DNA of 64,000 nt from Romboutsia timonensis. Its GTDB lineage: Bacteria > Bacillota > Clostridia > Peptostreptococcales > Peptostreptococcaceae. The DNA lies in the NCBI RefSeq assembly GCF_900106845.1, contig NZ_LT629850.1:1989365-2053364 (forward strand). Direction: 5' to 3'. The notes beneath the pieces are model-generated. The model did no database searches. It saw only the letters and a list, made by a program, of their open reading frames with translations, and had not been told where the DNA came from. Numbering within the stretch: the stretch's first letter is position 1; each line of letters opens with the position of its first letter. Below are positions 52,716 through 62,046 of the stretch, one piece after another. Position numbers and translations under genes: made by a program.

Positions 52716-55643
52716 TTAATTAAATACATTTATTAAATTTTTAAATACATCTTTGTCAGCTTTAATTTTCTTTTCATCACCAACGACACATATAAAATCT
52801 TTCTTCATTATATCTTCTATAAGCTTATTATACTCTTTTATAGTTTCAACATTTGTAGCTAAAACTTCATCTCTTTCTCTCTGTCTATCTTCCTTAGTTA
52901 TACCTCTCATATACATACCAAGAGCTTTTTCACCCTTAGATGCTGGAGTTAGTGGCATATCTAAATTACTTATAGTACCTATAATATATTTTGTCATCTC
53001 TCTATCTGAAACATCAAATGATTTTATAAAATCTGGTGCTTCATTAAAAGCCTTAAGAGTTTCAGTTAAGTTAGGGTCTCTATAAGATACAAATGCCATA
53101 TTACCAGTTCTTGCAATAGTTGACATACATCCATATGCTCCACCTTTAACTCTTACTCTATTCCATAAATAATCATATCCAAGTATAGTTTTTAATACTA
53201 ATAAACTTCCATTGTAGTCATATCCAAGCTTTTTAAAGTTGTATCCTTTACATACATAATCTACATTAGCAGGAGTCATTAATCCTTCATTTTTTTGTTC
53301 TTCATTAAATGTATAATCATTATTATTTAAAGATTCAGTAGATAATACATCAACAACTTTGTTCATATTTTCTTTTAATAAGTTTAATTCCTTATCTTCA
53401 CCAGTTATAAATACCATTAAATTATTTTTATTAAATATAGTATTTTGTAATTCATATAATTTAGATTTTAAGTTTTCTATTTTATTGTCAAAATCATTTT
53501 CTATATCTTTTAAGAATTTATAATAATCATATCCTGATATTTTTTCCATATATGATGCTGCAGGCGAGAAATATGAAGCAACTCTTCCAACTGCAACTTG
53601 GTGCCCTGCTTGCATAAGCATCATTTCTATTCTTGAAATAAGCTCTCTTATTACTTCTCTTATTCTCTTGTTATCTTCAAATAAAGAGTTTTTAACTATA
53701 TCAGCCATTATTTCCATAGATTTGTATATCTTATCATCCATAACCTTAGTGCGTACTTCTAAGAATGGATAGTATTTATTTTCATCTTTATCATTTCCAT
53801 ATACGTTATTTCTAAAGTACATATCACCAGTATTTATAAGTATTTCATTAGATAGTTCTTTATAGTCATAAGTTTTAGTATCAACTTTTGCAAGTAAATT
53901 ACCTAATAAACTAAAGTATGGTATATCATCTTCTGCTATACATTTTCCATAGAACATAAAGTTTAAGTAAGCAATATTACTTGTAAATGTATTACAATGA
54001 AGTATTTCTATATTATTATGTTTAACTTTATTTATAGTTAAATCTTCAACTTCTTTTCCTATATCGTCTAAACTAAGTAGTGGTATAGTTTCTAAAAGTT
54101 CTGGTGAATCTGGCGTACTTTGACGAAGTATTAAGTTGTTAGTTTCTTCTACTATTTTATTTAATTCTTCTTCACTTAAACTATTTTTATAGTTTTCTAA
54201 TTTTTCTTTTAACTCATTTTCTTCTCTTTGTGCTAATCCTTTTTCTGGTTTTAATGTAAGTAAAGATGCATGAGTATTGTCTAACATATATTTTTTAATA
54301 AGCTCTTCAAAGTGATTAGTATTAAGAGACTTCTTGACATTTTCTATAGCGTGTTCATATTTTATATGCATAAGTGGGTCCCCACCATATAGCCAACTAT
54401 CCATAGCATTCATATAATATACTAATCCTTTTGGATATCCACCAGTATCTGCTTCTCTTAATCTAAATTCAAATGCATTTATACACCCTTCTATAAGCTT
54501 TTTATCTATTCCATTTTTTACAATATCATTAAGTGTATCATAAACTACTTTTCTAAATTCTTCTTTTTTACTAACATCACTATTTTTAGCTATTATACTA
54601 AATACAGGTTGAAGTATTCCTCCATCAAAGCTACCAAAAACATCTTTTCCTATTTCTGCATCAAGTAGAGCTTTTTTAAGTGGTGCACCTTCTGCCTCAA
54701 GAAGTATATATTCTAATAAATTTAAGTCCATATAAACTTCTTCATCAGTTGATCTTCCTGTTACATAGTTTAAAGCTAAGAAAGTTTTTTCACTATCATC
54801 ATCTTCTTCAGATATTGAGTAAGTATACTCCACATCTTTTATGCTATTATATTTTTCTTGTGGCTTAATTTCTGCATCTATTTCTTTTCTATCAAAATCA
54901 GCTAAGTATTCTTCATTTATGAATTTTAAACATTTTTCTAAATTCATATCTCCATATAAGAATATATAACTATTAGATGGATGATAGTATTTTTTATGTG
55001 TATCTATAAATTGTTCATATGTTAAATCAGGAATATACTTTGGATCTCCTCCTGATTCATTTGAATAAGTGTTATCTGGGAACAATGTTTCTTGGATTTT
55101 TCTCATTAGTATTCCTTCAGGAGATGAGAAAGCACCCTTCATTTCATTATATACAACACCTTTATATGTTAATTCATCTTCTTTTTTCTCAAGGTCATAA
55201 TGCCATCCTTCTTGCATAAGTATTTCTTTAGTTTTATATATATTTGGATAAAATACTGCATCTAAGTACACATCCATTAAATTAAAGAAATCTTTTTCAT
55301 TTTGACTTGCTATAGGATATATTGTTTTATCGCTAAATGTCATTGCATTTAAAAATGTATTTAAAGAACCTTTTACAAGTTCAACAAATGGCTCTTTAGT
55401 TGGGAATTTTCTAGATCCACATAATACACTGTGTTCTAGTATATGCATAACACCTGTGCTATCTTCTGGAGGTGTTTTAAATCCTATTGAAAATACTTTA
55501 TTAGTATCATCATTTTCCATATGTAAAAGTCTTGCACCTGTTTTTTCATGTTCAAATATTCTAGCTATAGAATTTACTTCTTTTATATTTTCTTCTCTTA
55601 CAAGTACAAATCCATTATAATTTGTGCCTATTTTATATTCCAT
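52716..55643 (-). CDS. M16C-family zinc metallopeptidase (presequence-protease-like)
   Basis: A 975-residue two-halved peptidase. The zinc motif is HxxEH (H67-I-L-E70-H71) with a downstream acidic ligand in YNEMKGAFSSPE. The later KGSLNTFLNAMTFSDKTIYP and the C-terminal VKGGAYGCM (R/Y pair region) match the PreP/Cym1/HypA clostridial group. These enclose and degrade short peptides in a chamber between the halves. The gene is complete and ends just before IS copy 2, which interrupts its terminator. Confidence 0.9.
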   Translation of the reverse strand: MEYKIGTNYNGFVLVREENIKEVNSIARIFEHEKTGARLLHMENDDTNKVFSIGFKTPPEDSTGVMHILEHSVLCGSRKFPTKEPFVELVKGSLNTFLNAMTFSDKTIYPIASQNEKDFFNLMDVYLDAVFYPNIYKTKEILMQEGWHYDLEKKEDELTYKGVVYNEMKGAFSSPEGILMRKIQETLFPDNTYSNESGGDPKYIPDLTYEQFIDTHKKYYHPSNSYIFLYGDMNLEKCLKFINEEYLADFDRKEIDAEIKPQEKYNSIKDVEYTYSISEEDDDSEKTFLALNYVTGRSTDEEVYMDLNLLEYILLEAEGAPLKKALLDAEIGKDVFGSFDGGILQPVFSIIAKNSDVSKKEEFRKVVYDTLNDIVKNGIDKKLIEGCINAFEFRLREADTGGYPKGLVYYMNAMDSWLYGGDPLMHIKYEHAIENVKKSLNTNHFEELIKKYMLDNTHASLLTLKPEKGLAQREENELKEKLENYKNSLSEEELNKIVEETNNLILRQSTPDSPELLETIPLLSLDDIGKEVEDLTINKVKHNNIEILHCNTFTSNIAYLNFMFYGKCIAEDDIPYFSLLGNLLAKVDTKTYDYKELSNEILINTGDMYFRNNVYGNDKDENKYYPFLEVRTKVMDDKIYKSMEIMADIVKNSLFEDNKRIREVIRELISRIEMMLMQAGHQVAVGRVASYFSPAASYMEKISGYDYYKFLKDIENDFDNKIENLKSKLYELQNTIFNKNNLMVFITGEDKELNLLKENMNKVVDVLSTESLNNNDYTFNEEQKNEGLMTPANVDYVCKGYNFKKLGYDYNGSLLVLKTILGYDYLWNRVRVKGGAYGCMSTIARTGNMAFVSYRDPNLTETLKAFNEAPDFIKSFDVSDREMTKYIIGTISNLDMPLTPASKGEKALGMYMRGITKEDRQRERDEVLATNVETIKEYNKLIEDIMKKDFICVVGDEKKIKADKDVFKNLINVFN

Positions 55644-55700
55644 TTTAGCCTCCTTAACATAGTTTTATTTATCTATTTATATTTACTATAATATATATAT

Positions 55701-56339
55701 TTATTCCCTATTTTTTAATAAATAATTGTTATTATCTATTTTAAATCCATATTTTGTGTATAGTTTATTTAAGTCTTCCTGACTTATAACACTTTTAAAA
55801 GGTATTGCTCTTCCTTTTAGGATTTTTATAGGTTTAAAATTATAAGTTTCACTATAGTTATTATAGTTTTTTAATCTACTATTTATGTTATCTATAATAA
55901 AGTTCAAATTATCTAATAACATAGAACCATATCCATTTTTTCTATTTCCAGATACAAATTCTTCTAAATATAATATACCACATTTTTCCTGATAGTATGT
56001 AGCTTTCATATAAGTATCATATTTATCACCTATTATTATTCTTATATCAATATTTAAATTTATATATATTTCGTTTATATCAAATTTGCTTACTAAACAA
56101 ACTAAATTATTAAATTTATCATACATTGTATAAAATTGTATATCACTTGAATCCTTTATATGTTTCTTCAACTTTTTTATTAGTTTAACATAATAGTTAT
56201 AATCTTTAACTTTTTCTTCGTCATATATATCTTTTTCTTTTGCAGGTATAGTTTTATATTTACATTTTATTATATATTTAAAATTTTTAGATACTAAGTT
56301 AGATTTGATTTCTTCTATCCTACTTTCTAAATCTATCAT
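55701..56339 (-). CDS. GNAT-like protein of unknown substrate
   Basis: A 212-residue basic protein. EEFVSGNRKNGYGSMLLDNL near residue 130 resembles motif A of GNAT acetyltransferases (R/Q-x-x-G-x-G/A), after which a helix and KLYTKYGF (motif B-like) follow. The N-terminal 60 residues are unlike standard GNATs. The ATG follows GTGGGGGTTTT, which lies inside a strong hairpin (56342-56388), so translation may be structure-controlled. It is between the M16 peptidase and the RelA/SpoT-domain gene, all on the minus strand. Confidence 0.6.
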   Translation of the reverse strand: MIDLESRIEEIKSNLVSKNFKYIIKCKYKTIPAKEKDIYDEEKVKDYNYYVKLIKKLKKHIKDSSDIQFYTMYDKFNNLVCLVSKFDINEIYINLNIDIRIIIGDKYDTYMKATYYQEKCGILYLEEFVSGNRKNGYGSMLLDNLNFIIDNINSRLKNYNNYSETYNFKPIKILKGRAIPFKSVISQEDLNKLYTKYGFKIDNNNYLLKNRE

Positions 56340-56341
56340 AA

Positions 56342-56388
56342 AACCCCCACATATAAGTATTATTTAATAAATCTTATATATGAGGGTT
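56342..56388 (-). promoter_or_regulatory. Hairpin containing the ribosome binding site of the GNAT-like gene
   Basis: On the minus strand AACCCTCATATATAAG pairs with CTTATATGTGGGGGTT over 16 consecutive positions (two G-U pairs), with a 15-nt loop. The GGGGG of the downstream arm is the Shine-Dalgarno sequence of the gene starting at 56339. It may also serve as the terminator of the RelA/SpoT-domain gene. Confidence 0.65.
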
Positions 56389-56399
56389 ATGAATTATAA

Positions 56400-57260
56400 C
56401 TAGTTTATTATGCTTTCTATATTTTTTATAAATAACTTTTTATCTTTTTCATCTAAAGCTTCATTTTTTAATATATTTTCTTTAAGCTCTAATATCTTTT
56501 TATTTTTTTCTTCTATTTTTTTATTGTATTCACTTTCTATATCTTTAAAATTTTTACTTAATAAATTTATTAAAGATGCCATTTCATCAGAGCTTCCTGC
56601 TATTCTATTAAGCAACATTAGGTTTTGTTCAAGTATTTCTGGTATCTCATTTAGTGAATATCTAAGTTGATGATCAATTTCACCATATCCTTCTTCAAAT
56701 ATAGTTCTAACTTGTACTTCTGTTATAACTTTTTCTGTAGTTGGATATGATTCTATTAAGTAATGAACTGAACGGTATCCTGATAATCTAGAACAAACTT
56801 CAATTCCTAATTCCTCAAATGTCTTGGTATTATCTCCTTTTCTAATGTTTGCAACTATCTCATTTACATTCCACATCTTAGTTATAAAGTTATGAATTTC
56901 TTCCCAATCTTCTTTAAATATATGTATTACTCTTATTCCTACTAAATCTGTTATTTCATCTTTATAATTTTCTACTGTAAAGTTAAAATCCTGTCCATAT
57001 TTTCTTCTTCTATCTTCTGTTTTTCTTATAATCTTCTCTATTAAATGATTCTCATCTTTAACACGTGCTTTAACAGAGTGTACTTTTTTATGTTCCCTAA
57101 GTATATTTGAAATTAAATTTGCTTGAGTTTCATAACTTTTTCTATACATACTATAGTCATTATAAATTTTGTCTAACTCATTCCAGTCTATATTGTTATC
57201 TATTAAAAATTTTTCATCTATATTATACTCTTTTAGAAATTCATCTTTATTAAGTACCAT
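56400..57260 (-). CDS. RelA/SpoT-domain alarmone synthetase-like protein
   Basis: A 286-residue protein with a RelA/SpoT synthetase domain: YKDEITDLVGIRVIHIF, SGYRSVHYLIESYP and EVQVRTIFEEGYGEIDHQLR, all well conserved, then a C-terminal coiled coil (KKIEEKNKKILELKENIL). There is no HD hydrolase, TGS or ACT domain, so it is a small synthetase type that could make (p)ppGpp or a related alarmone. It is larger than RelQ/RelP and carries the extra coiled coil. Activity is inference. Confidence 0.85.
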   Translation of the reverse strand: MVLNKDEFLKEYNIDEKFLIDNNIDWNELDKIYNDYSMYRKSYETQANLISNILREHKKVHSVKARVKDENHLIEKIIRKTEDRRRKYGQDFNFTVENYKDEITDLVGIRVIHIFKEDWEEIHNFITKMWNVNEIVANIRKGDNTKTFEELGIEVCSRLSGYRSVHYLIESYPTTEKVITEVQVRTIFEEGYGEIDHQLRYSLNEIPEILEQNLMLLNRIAGSSDEMASLINLLSKNFKDIESEYNKKIEEKNKKILELKENILKNEALDEKDKKLFIKNIESIIN

Positions 57261-57365
57261 AATAGCCTCCTTAAGTAAAAAATATGATATTAAAATACTT
57301 TTCTATTCATTAATATAGTAAGCATATTTTAATAATAAATAAAGAAATTTAAATATTTTTATGCA

Positions 57366-57412
57366 AAAATACCTCAATTGAAAGATTATAAATCTATCTT
57401 TTGAGGTATTTA
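57366..57412 (-). terminator. Terminator after the NlpC/P60 gene
   Basis: AAATACCTCAA...ATCTTTTGAGGTATTT hairpin with nested pairing, downstream of the minus-strand hydrolase gene. Confidence 0.7.
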
Positions 57413-57432
57413 TATAAAGTATTTAATTTATA

Positions 57433-58788
57433 TTATAAAACTCTTCTTGCTCCTACATATGCTTTGTTCCAGTAGCTGTTGTTTATGCTAACTTTCTCAA
57501 CATTTTTACCATTTCTTGGAGCATGTATCATTTGTCCATCTCCTACATATATAGCAACATGTGTTATATTACCAGTTCCATCAGTACTTGAGAATATTAA
57601 ATCTCCTGCTTTTAAGTTTGATCTACTTACAGCTACTCCTGCGCTGTATTGAGCAGACGAAGTTCTAGGCAATGTTATACCAGCTGCATTTTTATATACA
57701 TAGTATATAAGTCCTGAACAGTCAAAACTATTAGGTCCTTCAGCTCCCCATACGTAAGGCTTCCCTAATTGCTTGTGAGCTAAGTCTATTACTGCTTGTA
57801 CTTTATTAGTAGATGGTGTTGATGGCTGTTCAACCACACTATTTGCTAAGTAGCTTCCACTTACCCATCCTATTGTTCCATTTGATGTTTTTATTTTTTT
57901 CCATCCATTTGATGCACTTTCTAGAACATCTACTACTGTTCCCTTTGATAACTTTGTTATTACTGAATAACTTGTTCCTGCACCTTTTCTCATATTTAGC
58001 GAGTCTGTATTTACTGTTGCTTTATATGATGTTTGTGATGTTGAGTTATCTGTTGATGGATATTCAACTACTCCAGTTGTTAAATAACTTCCGCTTACCC
58101 ATCCTGTTGTTCCATTTGATGTTTTTACTTTCTTCCATCCATTTGATGCACTTTCTAGAACATCTACTACTGTTCCTTTTGATAACTTTGTTATTACTGA
58201 ATAACTTGTTCCTGCACCTTTTCTCATATTTAGCGAGTCTGTATTTACTGTTGCTTTATATGATGTTTGTGATGTTGAGTTATCTGTTGATGAGTTTCCA
58301 GCTGATCCCGTTGTTAAGTAATCTCCACTTACCCATCCTGTTGTTCCATTTGATGTTTTTATCTTTTTCCATCCATTTGATGCACTTTCTATTACATCTA
58401 CTACTGTTCCTTTTGATAACTTTGTTATCACTGAATAGCTTGTTCCTGCTCCACTTCTTACGTTTAATGAAGTTGCAGTTACTGTTGCTTTATATGATGT
58501 TTGTGAAGTACTTCCTGAATAAACTTTTATATAATCTCCACTCACCCATCCTATTTTTCCATTTGATGCTTTTATTTTATGCCATCCATTTGATGTTTCT
58601 AATATTTCTACTTTATCTCCTTTGTATAGCTTAGTAGTAATACCATAACTTGTACTTGGTCCGCTTCTTACGTTTAATGCATCAGCCGTTACTGTACCTT
58701 CATTTGAATTTGCAAATGAAGCTGTAGCTGATAATGCAAGGGCCATAACAGGTACGCTTACTCCTATCGCAATTTTTCTATTTAACAT
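57433..58788 (-). CDS. Secreted cell-wall hydrolase: four SH3b domains plus NlpC/P60
   Basis: A 451-residue exported protein. A signal peptide (up to ASFA) precedes four bacterial SH3 domains (LNVRSGPSTSYG, LNVRSGAGTSYS and two LNMRKGAGTSYS), which bind wall peptidoglycan. The C-terminal NlpC/P60 domain has catalytic Cys in NSFDCSGLIYYVY and His in HVAIYVGDG, and cleaves gamma-D-Glu-diamino acid bonds. Start ATG 58788 has GGAG seven bases upstream; the earlier TTG is part of that site. SH3 domains 2-4 are near-identical 78-residue units. Confidence 0.93.
   Translation of the reverse strand: MLNRKIAIGVSVPVMALALSATASFANSNEGTVTADALNVRSGPSTSYGITTKLYKGDKVEILETSNGWHKIKASNGKIGWVSGDYIKVYSGSTSQTSYKATVTATSLNVRSGAGTSYSVITKLSKGTVVDVIESASNGWKKIKTSNGTTGWVSGDYLTTGSAGNSSTDNSTSQTSYKATVNTDSLNMRKGAGTSYSVITKLSKGTVVDVLESASNGWKKVKTSNGTTGWVSGSYLTTGVVEYPSTDNSTSQTSYKATVNTDSLNMRKGAGTSYSVITKLSKGTVVDVLESASNGWKKIKTSNGTIGWVSGSYLANSVVEQPSTPSTNKVQAVIDLAHKQLGKPYVWGAEGPNSFDCSGLIYYVYKNAAGITLPRTSSAQYSAGVAVSRSNLKAGDLIFSSTDGTGNITHVAIYVGDGQMIHAPRNGKNVEKVSINNSYWNKAYVGARRVL
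57833..58540 (-). repeat. Tandem 234-bp repeats encoding SH3 domains
   Basis: The block CCATCCATTTGATGCAC recurs at 57901, 58135 and 58369, exactly 234 bp (78 codons) apart, and long stretches around it are identical. The fourth unit (58582) is 213 bp away and diverged. Recent unit duplication inside the gene is the simplest explanation. Confidence 0.8.
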
Positions 58789-58978
58789 AATCAATCTCCT
58801 TTAAAATTAACAGATAATGTATCTTTTTTGTAACCTTTTGTATAATATATTTTTATTCATATACATCCATTATATAACATTTATGATTATTTATTCAAGG
58901 TATTTTGTTGATTCATGAAAATATTGGTCCATATCTCTCATATTATAATGAAATTTTAATTTTTATTTAGTATATAAA

Positions 58979-59016
58979 AAAAGTATGACGCCTTATGTAT
59001 TAAGGCGTCATACTTT
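58979..59016 (-). terminator. Terminator after the GH65 gene
   Basis: AAAGTATGACGCCTTA / TAAGGCGTCATACTTT perfect stem, overlapping the stop codon, T run on the minus strand. Confidence 0.85.
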
Positions 59017-61318
59017 AGTTTAATGCAACATCTTTATTATCTATATATTCATTATTTTTTACTATATATTTTTTATCATAAACATTAATTTCTATATCAT
59101 TACCTTCTAAATTAGTTATATTTACACCGTCTTTATTTACTTCTACTTTGAGTTTATTCTCTCTATAATTTATGTTAAAACTATAACTATTCCATTTATC
59201 AGGAAGCTTCGGACCAAATGATAAAGTTTGATTATTTGTTTTCATACCTGCAAATCCTTGAACTATAGATAGCCATGCACCCGACATAGATGTAATATGA
59301 AGTCCATCTTCAGTATCATTATTATAATTATCTAAATCAAGTCTAGCTGTTCTTGAATATAGCTCATAAGCTTTATCAAGATTATCTATTTCACAAGCAA
59401 TTATAGAGTAAATCGAAGGAGATAGAGACGACTCATGAACAGTGTACGTTTCATAGAAATCAAAGTTTCTTTTCTTTTCATCAAAAGTAAATTTATCACT
59501 AAAATAATAAATTCCTTGAAGTACATCTGCTTGTTTTATAAAGCATGATCTAAGTATTTTATCCCATGACCAATTTTGATTTAAAGGTAGATTGCACTTT
59601 GGTAAATCCTTTACCTTTATAAATTCTTTATCTAAAAAATCATCATGTTGAACTATTATATCTAACTCTTCATCATAAGGTAGGTACATTTTAGCTGATA
59701 TATTTAACCATTTTTTAACCTCTTCTTCAGTTACATTATTTCTATTTACTGATTCTATACACTCTTTTTCTAACTTAGATATATTTTCTGCTGCATATTC
59801 TAAGCACCATTTAGCTAGATAGTTAGTGTACCAGTTGTTATTTACATTATTATCATATTCATTAGGACCTGTTACTCCATGAATCATATATAAATCTTTT
59901 CTTTTATTTAAGTGCACTCTACTTGCCCAAAATCTTGCAACTTCAACTATTACATCTATACCGTATTCTTTTATATATTCATAATCTCCAGTATAATTAG
60001 TGTAGTTGTATATCGCATAAACCATAGAACCATTTCTATGAATTTCTTCAAAAGTTATTTCCCATTCATTATGGCACTCTTCACCATTGAATGTAACCAT
60101 TGGATATAAAGCTCCATCTAAGCCTAGCTTTTTAGCATTTTCTTTTGCTTTATCTAACTGATTATATCTATATAATAAAAGATTTCTTGATACTTCTTTA
60201 GATGCTACACCAAGATAAACTGGGATGCAATATGCCTCTGTATCCCAATAAGTTGCTCCACCATATTTCTCTCCTGTAAATCCTTTTGGACCTATATTAA
60301 GTCTTGAGTCATCTCCATAATATGTTGAAAGTAATTGGAATAAATTATATCTTATCCCTTGTTGTGCTAAATCATCACCATCTATTTTTATATCTGCTGT
60401 TTCCCATCTTTTATTCCATGCTTTACTTTGTTCCTGTAAAACTATTTCATACCCCTTATTTGCTTCTTTACTTAATATACATTCAGCTTTTTCTACAAGT
60501 TCATTTTCCTTATAGTCCCTTGTAGTAGTTATAGCAACATACTTTTCTATATATATAGTTTCACTTTCTTTAATATCAAATACTAAAGTATTATCACTAT
60601 AGTATTCTTTATTTGAGTAAGTATTTTTTTTAGCATCTTTATTGGATTTAATATTCATAACTGATGCTATAGTAAACACTTCTGTATTAAATGGATTATC
60701 TTTAGTTCTAGCTACTACACTACCATAGTTTTCTTTAGAATCTGTACTAACGTTAACCCAGAATGCTTCATCATAATTTGAATCTTCATTTTTTACATTT
60801 GAGTCTAAATATGGACAAAACATTACTTCTCCATCAAAATTTAATGCTTTTATCTCATACTTTATAACTCCTAATTCTTTAGCTACTATACTTAAGAATC
60901 TTGTAACTTTAGCTTCTATTTCATATCCATCTATGTTAGCTATAAATTTTCTAGTTAGAGTACCATTTTTCATATCTAACTCTCTATAAAAATCTTTTAC
61001 CTCGGCTTTTCCTAAATCTAATATTTTTCCATTTATATATACATCAATACCTATAAAGTTTACACTATTTGGCACCTTACCAAAATAATTAGGATATCCA
61101 TTTTTCCACCATCCAACACGTGTTTTATCAGGATACCAAACCCCTCCTATATAAGATCCTCTATGAGAGTCCTTACTATAATATTCTTCATAATTACCCC
61201 TCATACCCATATATCCATTACCTATACTCATTATGGATTCAGCTAATCTATTTTCTTCAAACTCTATTTTATCTTGAATTATCTTCCACTCATCAATAGT
61301 GTTAAATAAACGCTTCAT
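59015..61318 (-). CDS. Glycoside hydrolase family 65 disaccharide phosphorylase (maltose phosphorylase-like)
   Basis: A 767-residue protein with the family's N-terminal beta-sandwich (EWKIIQDKIEFEENRLAESI), the (alpha/alpha)6 barrel and a C-terminal beta-domain. GPNEYDNN carries the catalytic acid, Glu487 here. GH65 phosphorylases split maltose, trehalose, kojibiose or nigerose with phosphate, releasing beta-glucose-1-phosphate. The phosphorylated product is taken up by the beta-phosphoglucomutase 22 bases upstream. Maltose is favoured by length and motif, but the specific disaccharide is uncertain. Confidence 0.88.
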   Translation of the reverse strand: MKRLFNTIDEWKIIQDKIEFEENRLAESIMSIGNGYMGMRGNYEEYYSKDSHRGSYIGGVWYPDKTRVGWWKNGYPNYFGKVPNSVNFIGIDVYINGKILDLGKAEVKDFYRELDMKNGTLTRKFIANIDGYEIEAKVTRFLSIVAKELGVIKYEIKALNFDGEVMFCPYLDSNVKNEDSNYDEAFWVNVSTDSKENYGSVVARTKDNPFNTEVFTIASVMNIKSNKDAKKNTYSNKEYYSDNTLVFDIKESETIYIEKYVAITTTRDYKENELVEKAECILSKEANKGYEIVLQEQSKAWNKRWETADIKIDGDDLAQQGIRYNLFQLLSTYYGDDSRLNIGPKGFTGEKYGGATYWDTEAYCIPVYLGVASKEVSRNLLLYRYNQLDKAKENAKKLGLDGALYPMVTFNGEECHNEWEITFEEIHRNGSMVYAIYNYTNYTGDYEYIKEYGIDVIVEVARFWASRVHLNKRKDLYMIHGVTGPNEYDNNVNNNWYTNYLAKWCLEYAAENISKLEKECIESVNRNNVTEEEVKKWLNISAKMYLPYDEELDIIVQHDDFLDKEFIKVKDLPKCNLPLNQNWSWDKILRSCFIKQADVLQGIYYFSDKFTFDEKKRNFDFYETYTVHESSLSPSIYSIIACEIDNLDKAYELYSRTARLDLDNYNNDTEDGLHITSMSGAWLSIVQGFAGMKTNNQTLSFGPKLPDKWNSYSFNINYRENKLKVEVNKDGVNITNLEGNDIEINVYDKKYIVKNNEYIDNKDVALN

Positions 61319-61339
61319 ACATATCCCCCTGTTAACTTT

Positions 61340-61999
61340 TTATTTATTAAATATATCCATTAATGTATCAAATTCTAAATATGTTGTATCTTCTACTACT
61401 AAATTTGCATTTTTTAATGTTTCTTTATCTCCAACTCCTACAGAATACATTCCAGATGTATTTATTGCTTCAATTCCAGAATATGCATCTTCTATCCCTA
61501 TACAATTTTTAGCTTCAACATTTAAACCATTTAAAGCCATAAGGAATATATCCGGCGCAGGCTTACTATTTTTACATTTAGATGCATCTGCTATAAAATC
61601 AAAATAATTAACAAGTTTCAAATTATTAAGCACCATAGTCGCATTTTTACTTGCTGATGCTAATCCTATTTTTATATTATTTGATTTTATATTTTCCAAT
61701 AATTTACTTATTCCTGGTAATATATCTTTAGGTGTTATATTTTCTATTAAGGATACATAGTACATATTTTTATCATTTGCCATTTTTTCTTTTTCTTCAA
61801 TAGTAAAATCATTTTGCTTATTTCCATGTACAAGTATCCTCTCTAAAGATTCCATTCTACTTACACCTTTTAATGTTTCATTAAATTCTCTATCTATTTC
61901 TATACCTATTTTGTTTGCTAATTCTTTCCATGCAAGATAGTGATACTCTGCTGTGTCAGTTATCACTCCATCTAAATCAAATATAAATGCATCTATCAT
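61340..61999 (-). CDS. pgmB: Beta-phosphoglucomutase
   Basis: A 219-residue HAD-superfamily enzyme with DLDGVITDTA (nucleophile Asp8 and acid/base Asp10), the cap-domain pattern ETLKGVSRMESLERIL, and SASKN and IEDAYSGIEA later. These are the beta-PGM hallmarks. It converts beta-glucose-1-phosphate to glucose-6-phosphate, completing phosphorolytic use of the disaccharide cleaved by the GH65 enzyme. It lies between the LacI-type regulator and the GH65 gene in one operon. Confidence 0.92.
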   Translation of the reverse strand: MIDAFIFDLDGVITDTAEYHYLAWKELANKIGIEIDREFNETLKGVSRMESLERILVHGNKQNDFTIEEKEKMANDKNMYYVSLIENITPKDILPGISKLLENIKSNNIKIGLASASKNATMVLNNLKLVNYFDFIADASKCKNSKPAPDIFLMALNGLNVEAKNCIGIEDAYSGIEAINTSGMYSVGVGDKETLKNANLVVEDTTYLEFDTLMDIFNK

Positions 62000-62046
62000 A
62001 CTCCCAATTCCCCTTAAATTTAACTTTTTATTCAGAGTTTATATCA

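Noticed and set aside
57813-58634. Plus-strand open frame opposite the SH3 repeats
   Set aside because: Antisense shadow of the repeated SH3 coding sequence; extreme Leu/His composition.
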